5,961 nucleotides of DNA from an uncultured Oscillospiraceae bacterium (lineage in GTDB: Bacteria > Bacillota > Clostridia > UBA1381). Of this stretch, positions 4,292 through 5,961 are shown piece after piece (position 1 is the first letter of the stretch; each line of letters begins with the position of its first letter). The DNA lies in the NCBI GenBank assembly GCA_946531785.1, contig CAMNAT010000152.1:1-5961 (forward strand), given 5' to 3'. The notes beneath the pieces were generated by a model that was not told the DNA's origin, did no database searches, and saw only the letters and a program-made list of their open reading frames with translations. The position numbers were made by a program, and so were the translations under genes.

Positions 4292-5961
4292 TTGCGTAAT
4301 AAGCTTGTAGCTTGGGTGAGTGCGTTTTGTTTAATTCAAAGCTGTTTTGCTGATATTACAGTTTCCGCAAGATCGGATATTGATATGGCTTTTGATAATA
4401 TGTTGGATGAACGCGAACTTGAATTGCCGGTAGGCGATATGAAGGATTTATCCGGGATAGAGAAGATATACGGGGATGAGCCGGATATATATTGTGAGGA
4501 TCTGGGTGTTGCTTCAGAGACATATGGGTTTTATAAATACGGGTCGGATTACGGAAGAATGTACCTCGCTGAAGAATCACCGGGTCTGTCGGAATGCTAT
4601 GAAGATCTGCTTGAACAATGTGAGGCATTTGAGGGTAATTATTCGGATATTGAAAAAAAGATGGTAAATGATGATCCGATATACTATCTCCCTAATGACG
4701 AAAACAAAGATTACAAATACAGCTTATCGCCTGGCGATATCAGAGCGGTTGTTATAACGCTTATAAATGATCATCCCGAAATGTATTGGCTTGAATCCTT
4801 TGTTTATTCGTACTATTCAAAAGAAAAACAGTATAAAGTATTGCTTACAATAAATGAAGATTATGCATCCGGCAAGACCAGACATAACATCGATGAACAA
4901 ATACAGAGAAACCTTGAAGGCTATATCTCAATTGCGGAATGCTTCAAATCGCAGGGGGAATATATCACAGTCAAATCTGTCCATGATGCTATCATAAATT
5001 CGGTCGAATACGCATATGAAGATATTAAAATAGGCGATGAGACTTACACAATACCTAGTACAGCAGCTTCGGCTCATAATATAGTAAGTGTTCTTGACGA
5101 TAGCATTGAAACAATGCCTGTATGCGAGGGTTACACAGAAGCATTTCAGCTGATTCTTAATGCTTTGGGGATCGATAATGTTCATGTGACAGGATACGCC
5201 TTGACAGACTTTGGCAAAGAGCCGCACGCATGGAATCTGGTAAAGCTTGACGATGGGGATTATTATTATATAGATGTCACATGGGATGATCAGGGAGAAA
5301 ATGGTGCATTTTATACATATTTTGCAAGAGGCTCCTCACATTTTTCGGATCATGTAATTAATACACCGGATGATAAAGAAGGGAATTATTTATATAAGCT
5401 TCCGGATGTTCCTGAAGGTGACTTTGAGATCATCCGTTACATCAACAAAACTCTGACAAATGCTGCCGGGATATTAGATAGCGGTAACTGCGGAGAGGGA
5501 ATAACATGGACGCTGTATAAAAACGGAATTTTATATATAAGCGGCGAGGGGAAGATGAATGATTTCGGGTTTGATTACGATCTTCAGGTGTCCAAGTCGC
5601 CCTGGTGTAAATACACTTCTGACATAAACTTTGTTTTGGCAGAAAAGGGGATCAGAAATATCAGTTCATATGCGTTCTGGAAATGCAGAGGAATAATTTC
5701 TGCATATTTTTCTGAGGGTACTGAAAGCATGGGGAACTATGTGTTCGGGAACTGCTGGAATCTTAGCGCTGTAAGAATACCGAAAAGTATGAAAAGTATT
5801 GGAACGGGAGCTTTTATAAACTGCTCATACATGTCCGATATTTACTACGGCGGAACTGTTGATTTGTGGAATAACTTAGACAAGTCTGCTGCATCTGTTC
5901 CGGACACAACCATGCACTATGAATTTCCTGCTGCAGATTCCGGTTATCTTTATACAATAAA
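4292..5961 (+). CDS. Secreted transglutaminase-like domain protein with BspA-type leucine-rich repeats (3' end outside window)
   Basis: The open frame runs without a stop to the right edge, so at least 556 residues are encoded and the C-terminus is missing. Numbering is from the TTG start; in-frame ATGs at 4283 and 4265 are alternatives. Residues 1-20 form a signal peptide: RNK, then a hydrophobic LVAWVSAFCLIQSCFA, with possible cleavage after A20 or A26. Residues about 27-220 match no domain I can name. A transglutaminase-like domain spans about 225-345, with C278 in VCEGY, H312 in PHAWN and D328 in IDVTWDD as the likely Cys-His-Asp triad. After a CGEGITWTLYKNG segment (from 400) come three 23-residue LRR_5 repeats (445-467, 468-490, 491-513), each with cysteine at position 21, and a partial fourth (YYGGTVDLWNNL). 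Such proteins are exported in gut Clostridia. The domain may act as a peptidase or cross-linker on cell-surface or external proteins (inference); the repeats suggest adhesion. A dockerin or sorting signal could follow beyond the edge but is not seen. Confidence 0.85.
   Translation, partial: MRNKLVAWVSAFCLIQSCFADITVSARSDIDMAFDNMLDERELELPVGDMKDLSGIEKIYGDEPDIYCEDLGVASETYGFYKYGSDYGRMYLAEESPGLSECYEDLLEQCEAFEGNYSDIEKKMVNDDPIYYLPNDENKDYKYSLSPGDIRAVVITLINDHPEMYWLESFVYSYYSKEKQYKVLLTINEDYASGKTRHNIDEQIQRNLEGYISIAECFKSQGEYITVKSVHDAIINSVEYAYEDIKIGDETYTIPSTAASAHNIVSVLDDSIETMPVCEGYTEAFQLILNALGIDNVHVTGYALTDFGKEPHAWNLVKLDDGDYYYIDVTWDDQGENGAFYTYFARGSSHFSDHVINTPDDKEGNYLYKLPDVPEGDFEIIRYINKTLTNAAGILDSGNCGEGITWTLYKNGILYISGEGKMNDFGFDYDLQVSKSPWCKYTSDINFVLAEKGIRNISSYAFWKCRGIISAYFSEGTESMGNYVFGNCWNLSAVRIPKSMKSIGTGAFINCSYMSDIYYGGTVDLWNNLDKSAASVPDTTMHYEFPAADSGYLYTI

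Noticed and set aside
4305..4355. Lipoprotein signal at the N-terminus of the transglutaminase protein (cysteine within LIQSC)
   Set aside because: The residues before the cysteine (I-Q-S) do not fit the usual lipobox at the -2 position. An ordinary signal peptidase site after A20 or A26 is more likely.
4928..5227. 99-residue minus-strand open frame with several cysteines
   Set aside because: It is antisense to the transglutaminase domain, which has a recognisable triad in the other frame. No ribosome site supports it.

Overview
The window reads as chromosomal DNA of a Gram-positive Clostridia bacterium, most likely a Ruminococcus-like gut or rumen Oscillospiraceae or Lachnospiraceae. This is an inference from four things: strong AAGGAGG-type ribosome binding sites, AT-rich intergenic regions with near-consensus sigma-A promoters, a Clostridia-style zinc-ribbon protein, and a secreted transglutaminase plus BspA-type leucine-rich-repeat protein of a kind abundant in those genera. 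No phage, transposon, tRNA, rRNA or CRISPR signal is visible.

Layout. At the left edge is the 3' end of dnaE (DNA polymerase III alpha, + strand, last 111 residues). It converges on a two-gene minus-strand operon across one perfect 16-bp inverted repeat that should terminate both directions. That operon runs right to left. It begins with a zinc-ribbon protein with an acidic tail, preceded by a TTGAAA-17-TATAAT promoter. It continues with an unrecognised acidic, coiled-coil protein with a C-terminal membrane anchor. Further right, also on the minus strand, is the serine biosynthesis operon serC-serA. It has a TTGACA-18-TATAAT promoter, translational coupling through a TAATG stop/start overlap, and an intrinsic terminator after serA. 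Facing away from serC is a long open frame that runs off the right edge. It encodes an exported protein with a transglutaminase-like Cys-His-Asp domain followed by BspA-type leucine-rich repeats.

How the genes work together. SerA oxidises 3-phosphoglycerate to 3-phosphohydroxypyruvate, and SerC transaminates that to phosphoserine. The phosphatase for the last step is not in the window. The zinc-ribbon and membrane-anchored proteins are co-transcribed and share two sequence features: an FDK(I/L)K amino-terminal motif and a DDDD-E-I-I cluster. They may therefore act together at the membrane, but their function is unknown. The transglutaminase/LRR gene is a separate unit with its own extended -10 promoter and probably starts at a TTG codon.

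Most of the window is ordinary core metabolism. The parts worth following up are the acidic/zinc-ribbon pair and the incomplete secreted transglutaminase-LRR protein. I see no convincing evidence of a wholly new biological system.
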